Shown in pieces: positions 1-6,450 of a stretch of DNA of 7,357 bases. This DNA comes from Deltaproteobacteria bacterium. Lineage in GTDB: Bacteria; UBA10199; JACPAL01; JACOUP01. The DNA lies in contig JAUSKE010000168.1 of NCBI GenBank assembly GCA_030649435.1, positions 1 through 7,357 of the forward strand, given 5' to 3'. The number at the start of each line of letters is the position of its first letter. Position 1 is the first letter of the stretch. The position numbers and the translations under genes are program-made. A model generated the notes under the pieces. It was not told where the DNA came from. It saw nothing but the letters and a program-made list of their open reading frames with translations, and searched no databases.

Positions 1-40
1 TAGCCCAAGAACCATTAAAAAACTCCCAAATTTTTTGACG

Positions 41-141
41 CTTGTCGGTTGGGTGGGGACGTAGATCAATCGGTTAGATCGTCGCCCTGTCACGGCGAAG
101 GTTGCGGGTTCGAGCCCCGTCGTCCCCGCCAAGCCGACAAG
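41..141 (+). other. Leader/trailer inverted repeat extending the tRNA-Asp acceptor stem
   Basis: Bases 41-54 can pair antiparallel with 128-141. The outer arm CTTGTCGGTT (41-50) pairs with AAGCCGACAAG (131-141, from A132) with one G-U pair. After a single G51/A131 mismatch, GGT (52-54) pairs with discriminator G128, C129 and C130. With the 7-bp acceptor stem this makes one stem of about 21 bp with one mismatch in the precursor, and it would partly bury the CCA end. The pairing is seen directly. A role in precursor folding or processing is inference. Confidence 0.7.
55..131 (+). tRNA. tRNA-Asp (anticodon GUC), CCA encoded
   Basis: A full cloverleaf can be drawn by hand. The acceptor stem is GGGGACG (55-61) with CGTCCCC (121-127). 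The D-stem is GATC (64-67) with GATC (77-80), and the D-loop holds the GG pair. The anticodon stem is TCGCC (82-86) with GGCGA (94-98) around the 7-base loop CTGTCAC, giving anticodon GTC at 89-91. The T-stem is GCGGG (104-108) with CCCGT (116-120) around TTCGAGC. Discriminator G128 fits tRNA-Asp, where G73 is an identity element, and CCA at 129-131 is encoded. The family role is delivery of aspartate to GAC and GAU codons. hisC begins 27 bases downstream on the same strand, so the tRNA may be processed from a shared transcript. No convincing promoter is visible in the 54 bases upstream. Confidence 0.97.
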
Positions 142-158
142 GACTTCTTAAAGAAAGA

Positions 159-1208
159 ATGCCTTCTTACTTCCGGCCAGAGCTCAAAAAGGTTTTTGGT
201 TACCACCTGGACCAACCGGCGTATTCCGTCAAACTGAACCAGAACGAGTCGCCATGGGACCTGCCGAGTTCGATCAAGAGCGTCATTCTTCAAAAACTGG
301 AAGAGGCCTCCTGGAATCGGTACCCGCTCCCCTACACGGACGACCTCTGTAAAAAAATCGCCGACAGCTTCGGCCACGATCCTGAGGGGATCATCGTTAC
401 CAACGGCTCCAACAATCTGGTCAAGGAACTGATCCTCATCGCCAATACCAAGCGGCCAGTCTTGACGGTAACCCCTTCCTTTTCTCTCTACGAAATGGAG
501 TCAAAGTTATTGGGGCGTCCCGTAGTGACGGTCCCACTACGGGATGATTTTTCACTCGACCTGAAACTCTTTTTAAAAACCGCTCAAAAGATAAAGCCGG
601 CCCTTATCTTTATTGCCAATCCCAACGCCCCGACCGGGAATCTCTTTCCAGAAGAGGATTTACTTGAGATCATCAAAAAAACAAAAGCGCTTGTCGTCAT
701 TGATGAGGCTTATTTTCAATTCTCCGGAAAGACACTTCTCCCGCACCTACCTCGATTCCCGAACCTCGTGCTGCTCCAAACTTTTTCGAAGGCATTTTCT
801 TTGGCGGGAGCCCGTGTCGGTTATGCCCTCTGTCACCCACACGTGGCCAAGGAACTCCAAAAAATCCTGCTCCCTTTTGCCATCAATCTCTTTTCAAAAG
901 TGGTTATCGAAACGATACTGGGCCACCAATCCTGGGTTGCTGAAAAAGCTCGGGAAGTCGTTAACGAAAGGGAACGATTGTTTGGAGAGATGCAAAAAAT
1001 CAAGGCGATTACCCCTTACCGGTCTACCGCCAATTTTATTCTTTTTCGTACTAAAGAATCTCAAACCCTCTACAAGAAATTAACGACAAAAGGGATTCTG
1101 ATTCGGGATGTCTCGAATAAGAAGACCCTTAAAAACTGCCTCCGCGTTTCGGTAGGAACGGTCAAAGAAAACGATCAGTTTCTTAAGGCCCTTCACTCAA
1201 GCCTCTAA
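159..1208 (+). CDS. hisC: Histidinol-phosphate aminotransferase
   Basis: This is a 349-residue fold-type I PLP aminotransferase. HisC transfers an amino group from glutamate to imidazole-acetol phosphate in histidine synthesis, in the cytoplasm. Seen in the protein: the N-terminal substrate segment LNQNESPWDLP, then NRYP, NGSNN near residue 85, NPNAPTG (154-160, with the PLP-contacting Asn156), DEAYFQF with Asp182 and Tyr185, the Schiff-base lysine in TFSKAFSLAGARVGY (Lys211, then Arg219), and LRVSVGT with Arg329 for the substrate carboxylate or phosphate. Length matches the family (about 350). I chose ATG at 159 because a longer reading from TTG at 102 would begin inside the tRNA and add 19 unrelated residues. 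The upstream AAAGAAAG is only a weak ribosome binding site. No other his gene is nearby. Related broad-specificity aromatic or CobD-like aminotransferases are the alternative. Confidence 0.9.
   Translation: MPSYFRPELKKVFGYHLDQPAYSVKLNQNESPWDLPSSIKSVILQKLEEASWNRYPLPYTDDLCKKIADSFGHDPEGIIVTNGSNNLVKELILIANTKRPVLTVTPSFSLYEMESKLLGRPVVTVPLRDDFSLDLKLFLKTAQKIKPALIFIANPNAPTGNLFPEEDLLEIIKKTKALVVIDEAYFQFSGKTLLPHLPRFPNLVLLQTFSKAFSLAGARVGYALCHPHVAKELQKILLPFAINLFSKVVIETILGHQSWVAEKAREVVNERERLFGEMQKIKAITPYRSTANFILFRTKESQTLYKKLTTKGILIRDVSNKKTLKNCLRVSVGTVKENDQFLKALHSSL
516..552 (+). other. Terminator-like hairpin inside hisC
   Basis: Bases 516-527 (CGTCCCGTAGTG) pair with 535-546 (CACTACGGGATG) through 12 contiguous pairs, one of them G-U, around the 7-base loop ACGGTCC. 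An A and then five T residues (548-552) follow. This has the form of a Rho-independent terminator on the + strand, but it lies in hisC codons 120-131 (Arg-Pro through Asp-Phe). It may attenuate or pause transcription of hisC. Function is unproven and chance codon choice is possible. Confidence 0.45.
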
Positions 1209-1230
1209 AATTGAAGCGTAAAGTAGGTCC

Positions 1231-1259
1231 TTGACAGTCATATAGGACCATTCTAGTCT
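1231..1259 (+). promoter_or_regulatory. Sigma-70-type promoter of the rrf2-suf operon
   Basis: A perfect -35 box TTGACA (1231-1236) is followed 17 bases later by TAGTCT (1254-1259), which matches 4 of 6 positions of the -10 consensus. It lies in the only sizeable gap ahead of the regulator and suf genes. The predicted transcription start, about 7 bases past the -10 box, is near 1266, only about 3 bases before the regulator's ATG at 1269. The -10 box sits inside the palindrome at 1240-1264. Confidence 0.65.
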
Positions 1260-1264
1260 TATAT
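1240..1264 (+). promoter_or_regulatory. IscR type 1-like operator overlapping the operon promoter
   Basis: This 25-base imperfect palindrome has arms ATATAGGAC (1240-1248) and GTCTTATAT (1256-1264), matching at 8 of 9 positions. It shares in register the fixed elements of the E. coli IscR type 1 (cluster-bound) site: ATA at positions 1-3, GAC at 7-9, AGTC at 16-19 and TAT at 23-25. The purine/pyrimidine positions between them do not all match. It covers the proposed -10 box and lies just upstream of an Rrf2-family gene, so negative autoregulation by the holo-protein is the natural reading. A second overlapping inverted repeat, GGTCC (1226-1230) with GGACC (1245-1249), is also present. Confidence 0.65.
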
Positions 1265-1268
1265 CGGA

Positions 1269-1682
1269 ATGCTTCGATTTAACAGAAAAACGGAATACGC
1301 CCTCTTGGCAGTCGAGCATATGGCTTTAAAGGGGCAGAGCGAGCTCTCGAGTGCTAGGGAGATCTCGGAGGCCTACCACATCCCCTTTCCCCTCCTCGCC
1401 AAGGTGATGCAGGCTCTCTCAAACAAAGGGCTCATTAAGGCGAGTTATGGCATCAAAGGAGGTTACCTCCTTGCCAAAAAGCCTGAGGATATCAGCCTTG
1501 CCAATCTGGTCGAAATATTCGACGGGCCGCTGGCCGTTGCGGAATGTTTTAAACAAGAAAAAATATCGTGCCCTCAATGGAACGGCTGTACCATCAAGAA
1601 TCCATTCAACCGGTTGAACCACAAGATATACGAACTTTTGAGACATAACACCAGCGCCGATCTTGCCGATAAAGCAACGTAG
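1269..1682 (+). CDS. Rrf2-family Fe-S-sensing regulator of the suf operon (IscR/SufR-like)
   Basis: A 137-residue protein with the Rrf2 layout. The N-terminal winged helix-turn-helix starts MLRFNRKTEYALLA; the recognition helix region is around residues 38-52 (IPFPLLAKVMQALSN); the wing carries the family motif GIKGGY (61-66). A C-terminal dimerisation and cluster region holds Cys93, Cys101 and Cys107 (C-X7-C-X5-C). E. coli IscR has C-X5-C-X5-C plus His107; the equivalent His is absent here. Such proteins bind a [2Fe-2S] or [4Fe-4S] cluster and switch DNA binding with cluster status. The ATG at 1269 fits the family N-terminus, whereas the next ATG (1320) would cut off the first DNA-binding helix. 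There is no clear Shine-Dalgarno sequence, and the predicted mRNA 5' end is almost at the start codon. It is the first gene of the suf operon and most likely represses it through the site at 1240-1264. Assignment to the exact subfamily (IscR versus the proteobacterial SUF regulator) is uncertain. Confidence 0.88.
   Translation: MLRFNRKTEYALLAVEHMALKGQSELSSAREISEAYHIPFPLLAKVMQALSNKGLIKASYGIKGGYLLAKKPEDISLANLVEIFDGPLAVAECFKQEKISCPQWNGCTIKNPFNRLNHKIYELLRHNTSADLADKAT
1456..1472 (+). other. 17-base palindrome carrying a full Shine-Dalgarno core inside the regulator gene
   Basis: AAGGAGGT (1456-1463), one central T, then ACCTCCTT (1465-1472) make a perfect 8-base inverted repeat. It encodes the GGY wing motif region of the regulator, which constrains part of it. 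No credible coding frame starts just downstream, so an internal start is not supported. An mRNA pausing or folding effect is possible but unproven. Confidence 0.35.
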
Positions 1683-1698
1683 TTAAAGGAAAGAAAAA

Positions 1699-3141
1699 AT
1701 GACGAGCAACCCAACATTTCAGGAACTGACAAAACAGGACTACAAGTATGGCTTTGTCACCGATATCGAAATGGAAACCGTTCCACCGGGACTTTCTGAA
1801 GATGTCATTCGCCTCATCTCGGCCAAAAAGAAGGAACCGGAGTTCATGCTCGAATTTCGCCTGAAGGCCTACCGTCACTGGCTCACGATGACCGAACCGA
1901 AGTGGGCCAACGTCCATCACCCTCCGATCGATTATCAGGCGATCAGCTACTACGCCGCTCCTAAGAAAAAAGTTTCATTGACCGATATGAACGAGGTCGA
2001 TCCGGAGCTCCGGGCCACCTTCGAAAAATTGGGGATCTCCCTCGAAGAACAGAAGCGTCTTTCAGGCGTCGCGGTCGATGCCGTCTTCGATAGTGTTTCT
2101 GTTGCCACCACCTTCAAGGAAAAACTGGGGGAGCTGGGGATCATTTTTTGTTCGTTCTCCGAGGCGGTCCAGAATCATCCGGACCTTGTCAAAAAATATT
2201 TGGGCTCGGTTGTTCCGACAGCCGATAATTTTTTTGCGGCCCTCAACTCGGCGGTCTTCTCAGACGGTTCTTTCTGTTATATCCCCAAAGGGGTCCGTTG
2301 CCCGATGGAGCTCTCCACCTATTTTCGGATCAACGCCTCCAACACGGGACAGTTCGAACGAACTTTGATTATTGCCGACGAGGGCTCCACCGTCAGCTAC
2401 CTTGAGGGGTGCACTGCTCCGATGCGGGACGAAAATCAGCTCCATGCCGCGGTTGTTGAGCTGATCGCGTTCGATAATGCCCAGATCAAGTACTCGACCG
2501 TTCAGAATTGGTACCCCGGCGACAAGCAAGGTAAAGGGGGTATTTACAATTTTGTGACGAAGCGGGGCAAATGCGCCGGCAAAAATTCCAAGATCTCCTG
2601 GACTCAAGTCGAAACCGGATCGGCAATCACCTGGAAATACCCCAGCTGCATCCTTCTGGGGGACAACTCGGTCGGTGAATTTTACTCGGTAGCGGTCACC
2701 AACAACTACCAGCAGGCCGATACAGGGACCAAGATGATCCATATCGGCAAAAACACCAAAAGCACGATCATCTCCAAGGGGATCTCCGCGGGGCATGGCC
2801 AGAACAGTTATCGCGGCATGGTCAAAATTATGAAGGGGGCCACAGGGGCCCGCAATTACTCCCAATGCGATTCTCTCCTGATGGGAGACAAGTGCGGCGC
2901 CCACACCTTTCCCTATGTTGAAGTCCGCAACAACACGGCCCAGATGGAACATGAGGCCTCAACCTCGAAGATCAGTGAGGATCAACTCTTCTACTGTCGT
3001 CAGAGAGGTCTCTCGACCGAAGATTCGGTGAACATGATTGTGAACGGCTTCTGCAAGGAAGTCCTCCGTGAGCTCCCGATGGAGTTTGCGGTCGAGGCGC
3101 AAAAATTATTGGGTGTCAGTTTAGAAGGAAGCGTTGGCTAA
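1699..3141 (+). CDS. sufB: Fe-S cluster assembly scaffold protein SufB
   Basis: A 480-residue SufB, full length (E. coli SufB has 495). With SufC and SufD it forms the cytoplasmic SufBC2D scaffold on which Fe-S clusters are built. The C-terminal half is the beta-helix core. Seen: PKGVRCPMELSTYFRIN (196-212), YLEGCTAP with Cys238 (equivalent to E. coli Cys254, the sulfur-accepting residue), the ITWKYPSC region near 310-317, QCDSLLMGDKCGAHTFPY with Cys390 (equivalent to E. coli Cys405), and MEHEAST with His418-Glu419 (equivalent to His433-Glu434). SEDQLFYCRQRG (426-437) and the C-terminal helices that bind SufC follow. All recognised functional residues are kept. Residue equivalences are from memory of the E. 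coli protein. AAAGGA at 1685-1690, 8 bases ahead, supports the ATG. The gene lies 16 bases after the regulator, in one operon. Confidence 0.97.
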   Translation: MTSNPTFQELTKQDYKYGFVTDIEMETVPPGLSEDVIRLISAKKKEPEFMLEFRLKAYRHWLTMTEPKWANVHHPPIDYQAISYYAAPKKKVSLTDMNEVDPELRATFEKLGISLEEQKRLSGVAVDAVFDSVSVATTFKEKLGELGIIFCSFSEAVQNHPDLVKKYLGSVVPTADNFFAALNSAVFSDGSFCYIPKGVRCPMELSTYFRINASNTGQFERTLIIADEGSTVSYLEGCTAPMRDENQLHAAVVELIAFDNAQIKYSTVQNWYPGDKQGKGGIYNFVTKRGKCAGKNSKISWTQVETGSAITWKYPSCILLGDNSVGEFYSVAVTNNYQQADTGTKMIHIGKNTKSTIISKGISAGHGQNSYRGMVKIMKGATGARNYSQCDSLLMGDKCGAHTFPYVEVRNNTAQMEHEASTSKISEDQLFYCRQRGLSTEDSVNMIVNGFCKEVLRELPMEFAVEAQKLLGVSLEGSVG

Positions 3142-3155
3142 AGAAAGGAATCATT

Positions 3156-3926
3156 ATGGCACTGCTCGAAATCAATAATCTGCACGCAAAAATTGCCGGA
3201 GGAGAGATCTTGAAGGGGCTCAACCTCAAGGTCAATGCCGGTGAGGTCCATGCCATCATGGGCCCTAATGGCTCTGGCAAGAGTACCTTGGCCCAGGTTT
3301 TGGCCGGTCGTGAGACCTATGAGGTCACGGAGGGAAAGGTCCTCTACGACGGCAAAAATCTCCTCGAACTGACCCCAGAGATCCGGGCTCGCGAAGGGTT
3401 TTTCCTCGCCTTTCAATACCCGGTCGAAATCCCTGGCGTCGGCAACGCCTATTTTCTGAAAGCAGCCCTCAATGCGATTCGTAAGCATCGGGGACAAACC
3501 GAACTCGATGCGATCGATTTTCTGAATCTGGTCAAGGAGAAGGTAAAATTAGTTGAATTGGATGAGAGCCTTCTGAAACGCCCGGTCAACGATGGCTTTT
3601 CGGGCGGAGAGAAAAAGAGGAACGAGATCTTTCAGATGCTCGTTCTCGAGCCGAAGCTCGCCGTCCTTGATGAAACTGATTCTGGTCTCGATATCGACGC
3701 CCTGAAAATTGTTGCCAACGGAGTGAACGCCCTCCGCAGCAAGGAGAGGGCCGTCATCGTTATCACCCATTACCAACGGCTTCTCGACTACATCATCCCC
3801 GATTTTGTCCATGTCCTTTCCGAAGGGCGTATCGTGAAGTCAGGTGGCAAAGAGCTCGCCTTGACGCTCGAAGAGAAGGGGTACTCCTGGCTTGAAAAAG
3901 AACCAGAAGGGGTTTTGGCTCAATGA
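3156..3926 (+). CDS. sufC: Fe-S cluster assembly ATPase SufC
   Basis: A 256-residue ABC-type ATPase without membrane segments. It binds SufB and SufD and powers the conformational change of the scaffold. Motifs in order: Walker A GPNGSGKST (36-44), Q-loop Gln87 in FQYPVEIPG, ABC signature FSGGEKKR (148-155), Walker B LAVLDETDSGLD (168-179) with Asp172 and Glu173, and H-loop His205 in ITHYQR. The FQYPVEIPGV segment and DETDSGLDIDAL are characteristic of SufC rather than transporter ATPases. Length agrees with the family (about 250). The start has AAAGGA at 3144-3149, and the gap to sufB is 14 bases. The stop codon overlaps the sufD start as ATGA, suggesting translational coupling. Confidence 0.97.
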   Translation: MALLEINNLHAKIAGGEILKGLNLKVNAGEVHAIMGPNGSGKSTLAQVLAGRETYEVTEGKVLYDGKNLLELTPEIRAREGFFLAFQYPVEIPGVGNAYFLKAALNAIRKHRGQTELDAIDFLNLVKEKVKLVELDESLLKRPVNDGFSGGEKKRNEIFQMLVLEPKLAVLDETDSGLDIDALKIVANGVNALRSKERAVIVITHYQRLLDYIIPDFVHVLSEGRIVKSGGKELALTLEEKGYSWLEKEPEGVLAQ

Positions 3927-5233
3927 CTCTACCAACAACAGATTCGTTTGTTTCCAATTTTGAGCTTGCGGGGAAGCTCGGCTCGGAGCCGCTCTGGCTC
4001 CGGAAACACCGCGAGCAGGCCTTTTCACAATTTTCTCAAACCGGTTTCCCGACGACGAACGATGAAGAGTGGCGCACCACCAGCGTTGAACCGATCGCGA
4101 CAACTTCGTTTCAGCCCGCCTCTGAAAATAATGGGTATAAAATCGAAAAACAAGAACTTGAATCCTTGAGCTTGGGGACTCCCGACGAAAAGAGGCTTGT
4201 CTTCATCAATGGATTCTTTGCCCCGAAACTTTCTTCCCTAGAAAACCTTCCTTCCGGCTTGATTCTTAAAAATCTGGCTGAAGCCTTGCGGTCAGAACCA
4301 GATCTCGTTGAAAAATATCTCTTCCGACAGACCGATGAAAAGGCCCCGTTCACGGCGCTCAACGCCGCTTTTGTGAAAGACGGCGCCTTTGTTTTTATCC
4401 CCAAAGGCCAAACAGTGATCTCACCGATCCATTTGCTCTTTATCTCAACGGTGGATGGAACTGTCACTGTATCACACCCTCGCAACCTGATCATTGCCGA
4501 AGAAGGGAGTCAGGCGACGATTGTTGAAAGTTACTGGGGACGCGGAAAGTATTTTACCAACGCCGTTACAGAGATTGTCGTTGGCGATAATGCTTCGCTC
4601 GACCATATCAAGATACAAACAGAGAGTGAGGAGGCATTCCATATTGCAACTATTCAATCCCAACAGGGAAGAGCCAGCCGTTTTTCATCCCACTCCACCT
4701 CTTTTGGAGGCCGTCTTGCCAGAAACGACATCAACTCAGTTCTAGCGGCAGAAGGCTCCGAGTGCGCCTTGAACGGGCTCTACATGGCCGGTCTCCACCA
4801 ACAGATTGATAACCATACAACCGTCGACCATGCACAACCGAATTCTATCAGCCGCGAACTGTATAAAGGGATTCTCTCCGGCGAAGCCACGGGGGTTTTT
4901 AACGGCAAGATCATTGTCAGGCAAGATGCTCAAAAAACAGATGCCAGCCAGACAAACAAAAATCTCCTCCTCTCCAAAGAGGCGTTGATCAATACGAAGC
5001 CGCAACTTGAGATCTTTGCCAACGATGTTAAATGCCGCCACGGCGCCACGATCGGCCAACTGGATGAGAATGCTATTTTTTATCTTCGCAGTCGTGGGTT
5101 GGGGGAAAAAGAGGCCCGTTCCTTTTTGACTTATGCATTCGCTAGTGAAATGTTCAACTCCCTCAAAATCACCCCTCTCAAACGTCGTCTCGAACGACTT
5201 GTTCAAACGCGCCTCGAGGGACCGATGTCATGA
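3923..5233 (+). CDS. sufD: Fe-S cluster assembly protein SufD
   Basis: A 436-residue SufD (E. coli has 423), the paralogue and partner of SufB in the SufBC2D complex, thought to matter for iron acquisition and cluster formation. The N-terminal helical region carries the family-typical DEEWRTTS (47-54). The beta-helix core includes ALNAAFVKDGAFVFIPKG (145-162), NLIIAEEGS (188-196) and DNHTTVDHAQPNS (296-308). Near the C-terminus DVKCRHGATIGQLDE (368-382) holds Cys371 and His373, the equivalents of E. coli Cys358 and His360 at the SufB-SufD interface. FYLRSRGL (386-393) and a C-terminal helical SufC-binding region follow. The ATG at 3923 overlaps the sufC stop by four bases, and AGAAGGGG (3905-3912) can serve as ribosome binding site. 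Two small hairpins lie in the first codons (3962-4002). Confidence 0.96.
   Translation: MTLPTTDSFVSNFELAGKLGSEPLWLRKHREQAFSQFSQTGFPTTNDEEWRTTSVEPIATTSFQPASENNGYKIEKQELESLSLGTPDEKRLVFINGFFAPKLSSLENLPSGLILKNLAEALRSEPDLVEKYLFRQTDEKAPFTALNAAFVKDGAFVFIPKGQTVISPIHLLFISTVDGTVTVSHPRNLIIAEEGSQATIVESYWGRGKYFTNAVTEIVVGDNASLDHIKIQTESEEAFHIATIQSQQGRASRFSSHSTSFGGRLARNDINSVLAAEGSECALNGLYMAGLHQQIDNHTTVDHAQPNSISRELYKGILSGEATGVFNGKIIVRQDAQKTDASQTNKNLLLSKEALINTKPQLEIFANDVKCRHGATIGQLDENAIFYLRSRGLGEKEARSFLTYAFASEMFNSLKITPLKRRLERLVQTRLEGPMS
3962..4002 (+). other. Tandem small hairpins early in sufD
   Basis: GAGCTT (3962-3967) pairs with AAGCTC (3974-3979) around a 6-base loop. CGGAGCC (3984-3990) pairs with GGCTCCG (3996-4002) around a 5-base loop. 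Both lie in sufD codons 14-27. They could slow ribosomes or protect mRNA just after the sufC-sufD junction. The pairing is seen, the role is speculation, and no T-run follows. Confidence 0.35.
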
Positions 5234-6450
5234 AATTTGATATTGTAAAAATCAGGGAAGAGTTTCCGATCCTCCGGCAGAAAGCCCATGGCAAACCTCT
5301 CGTTTATCTCGATAACGCCGCGACAAGCCACAAACCGCGCGCCGTACTGAAGACCCTCGAACAGTTTTACACAGAGGATAATGCCAACATCCATCGCGGT
5401 GTTCACATCCTCTCAGAGCGAGCGACGGAGGCGTATGAAGCGGCCCGAGCCAAGGTCCAGCACTTCATTCATGCCAACCGGCCTGACGAAATCATTTTTA
5501 CCCGTGGCACAACCGAGGCGATTAACCTGGTCGCCCAAAGCTATGGCCGACCGAATCTTAACGCCGGTGATGAGGTCCTGATCACGGAGATGGAGCATCA
5601 CTCCAATATTGTCCCGTGGCAGATGATCTGCGAAGAGAGAGGGGCCTTATTAAAGGTCGTTCCTGTCAACGATGCCGGCGAACTCCGACTGGATCAGTTT
5701 GAAAAACTCCTCTCTTCAAAAACGAGGATCGTTGCCGTCACCCATATGTCAAATGTTTTGGGGACGATCAATCCGGTCAAAGAGATTATCCAGAAGGCCC
5801 ATCAGAAAAATATCCCGGTCCTACTCGATGGGGCTCAGGCGATCGCACACCTCGCAGTGAATGTTGAAGAACTTGATTGTGACTTTTATGTTTTTTCAGC
5901 CCACAAACTTTATGGTCCAACAGGAGTTGGCGTCCTCTACGGCAAGCGAGCCCTCTTGGAGGCAATGCCACCGTACCAAGGGGGGGGCGATATGATTCGA
6001 TCGGTCACCTTTGAGAAAACCACCTACAACCAACTACCGTACAAGTTTGAAGCCGGCACCCCCAACATCGCCGGGGCGATTGGGCTGGGGGCAGCGATTG
6101 ATTATCTGCGAACGATCGACTTTGAAAAAGCGGCCCACCATGAAAGAGAGCTCTTGGCCTACGCCACTGAAACGCTTCAGTCGATCCCTGGCGTACGAAT
6201 CATCGGGACCGCGAAGAACAAGGCCTCTGTGATCTCCTTCAGCCTTGAGGGGGTTCACCCGCACGACATCGGGACGATTTTAGATCAAGAAGGGGTTGCG
6301 ATCCGGACCGGCCACCACTGCGCCCAACCGCTGATGAAGAGATTTGGGGTACCGGCCACCGCCCGCATTTCGCTCGCCTTCTACAACACGAGGGAAGAGA
6401 TCGATATTTTTATCCGTTCCCTCAAAAAGGTGAAGGAGGTTTTCAAATGA
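5230..6450 (+). CDS. sufS: Cysteine desulfurase SufS (group II)
   Basis: A 406-residue PLP enzyme, the same length as E. coli SufS. It converts L-cysteine to L-alanine and leaves sulfur as a persulfide on its active-site cysteine, in the cytoplasm. Seen: YLDNAATSHKP (26-36), NIHRGVH (53-59), TRGTTEAINLVA (91-102), MEHHSNIVPW with the PLP-stacking His123, THMSNVLG (171-178), LLDGAQ with Asp200 and Gln203, the Schiff-base lysine Lys226 in SAHKLYGPTG, the YQGGGDMI segment (249-256), FEAGTPN (273-279), and the catalytic Cys364 in RTGHHCAQP. The short RTGHHC loop places it in group II (SufS/CsdA) rather than IscS/NifS. The start overlaps the sufD stop as ATGA, with GAGGG (5216-5220) ahead. SufU downstream is the expected sulfur acceptor. 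An eight-G tract (5980-5987) encodes the conserved glycines. Confidence 0.97.
   Translation: MKFDIVKIREEFPILRQKAHGKPLVYLDNAATSHKPRAVLKTLEQFYTEDNANIHRGVHILSERATEAYEAARAKVQHFIHANRPDEIIFTRGTTEAINLVAQSYGRPNLNAGDEVLITEMEHHSNIVPWQMICEERGALLKVVPVNDAGELRLDQFEKLLSSKTRIVAVTHMSNVLGTINPVKEIIQKAHQKNIPVLLDGAQAIAHLAVNVEELDCDFYVFSAHKLYGPTGVGVLYGKRALLEAMPPYQGGGDMIRSVTFEKTTYNQLPYKFEAGTPNIAGAIGLGAAIDYLRTIDFEKAAHHERELLAYATETLQSIPGVRIIGTAKNKASVISFSLEGVHPHDIGTILDQEGVAIRTGHHCAQPLMKRFGVPATARISLAFYNTREEIDIFIRSLKKVKEVFK
6433..6440 (+). promoter_or_regulatory. Strong ribosome binding site of sufU
   Basis: AAGGAGGT lies 6 bases ahead of the sufU ATG, inside the last codons of sufS. It is a full complement to the usual 16S rRNA 3' end and much stronger than the sites of the upstream suf genes, suggesting that SufU is made at a high rate or independently of coupling. 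Confidence 0.75.

Noticed and set aside
17..36. A-run and T-run upstream of the tRNA as a terminator hairpin
   Set aside because: Only an A6/T6 stem with no GC pairs; too weak to call, and no upstream gene is visible to be terminated.
35..63. TTGACG at 35-40 as a tRNA promoter -35 box
   Set aside because: A correctly spaced -10 box would fall inside the tRNA itself, so it cannot drive the mature tRNA.
102..158. Longer hisC reading from TTG at 102
   Set aside because: It would start inside tRNA-Asp and add 19 residues unlike any HisC N-terminus; ATG at 159 matches family length.
2260..2952. 230-codon open frame on the minus strand opposite sufB
   Set aside because: It lies entirely opposite a highly conserved gene, has no recognisable domain, and is explained by the base composition of the sufB codons.
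5980..5987. Run of eight G residues in sufS as a phase-variation tract
   Set aside because: It encodes invariant glycines (YQGGGD) and the frame is intact; a housekeeping desulfurase is an unlikely phase-variable gene. A sequencing slip here is not indicated.
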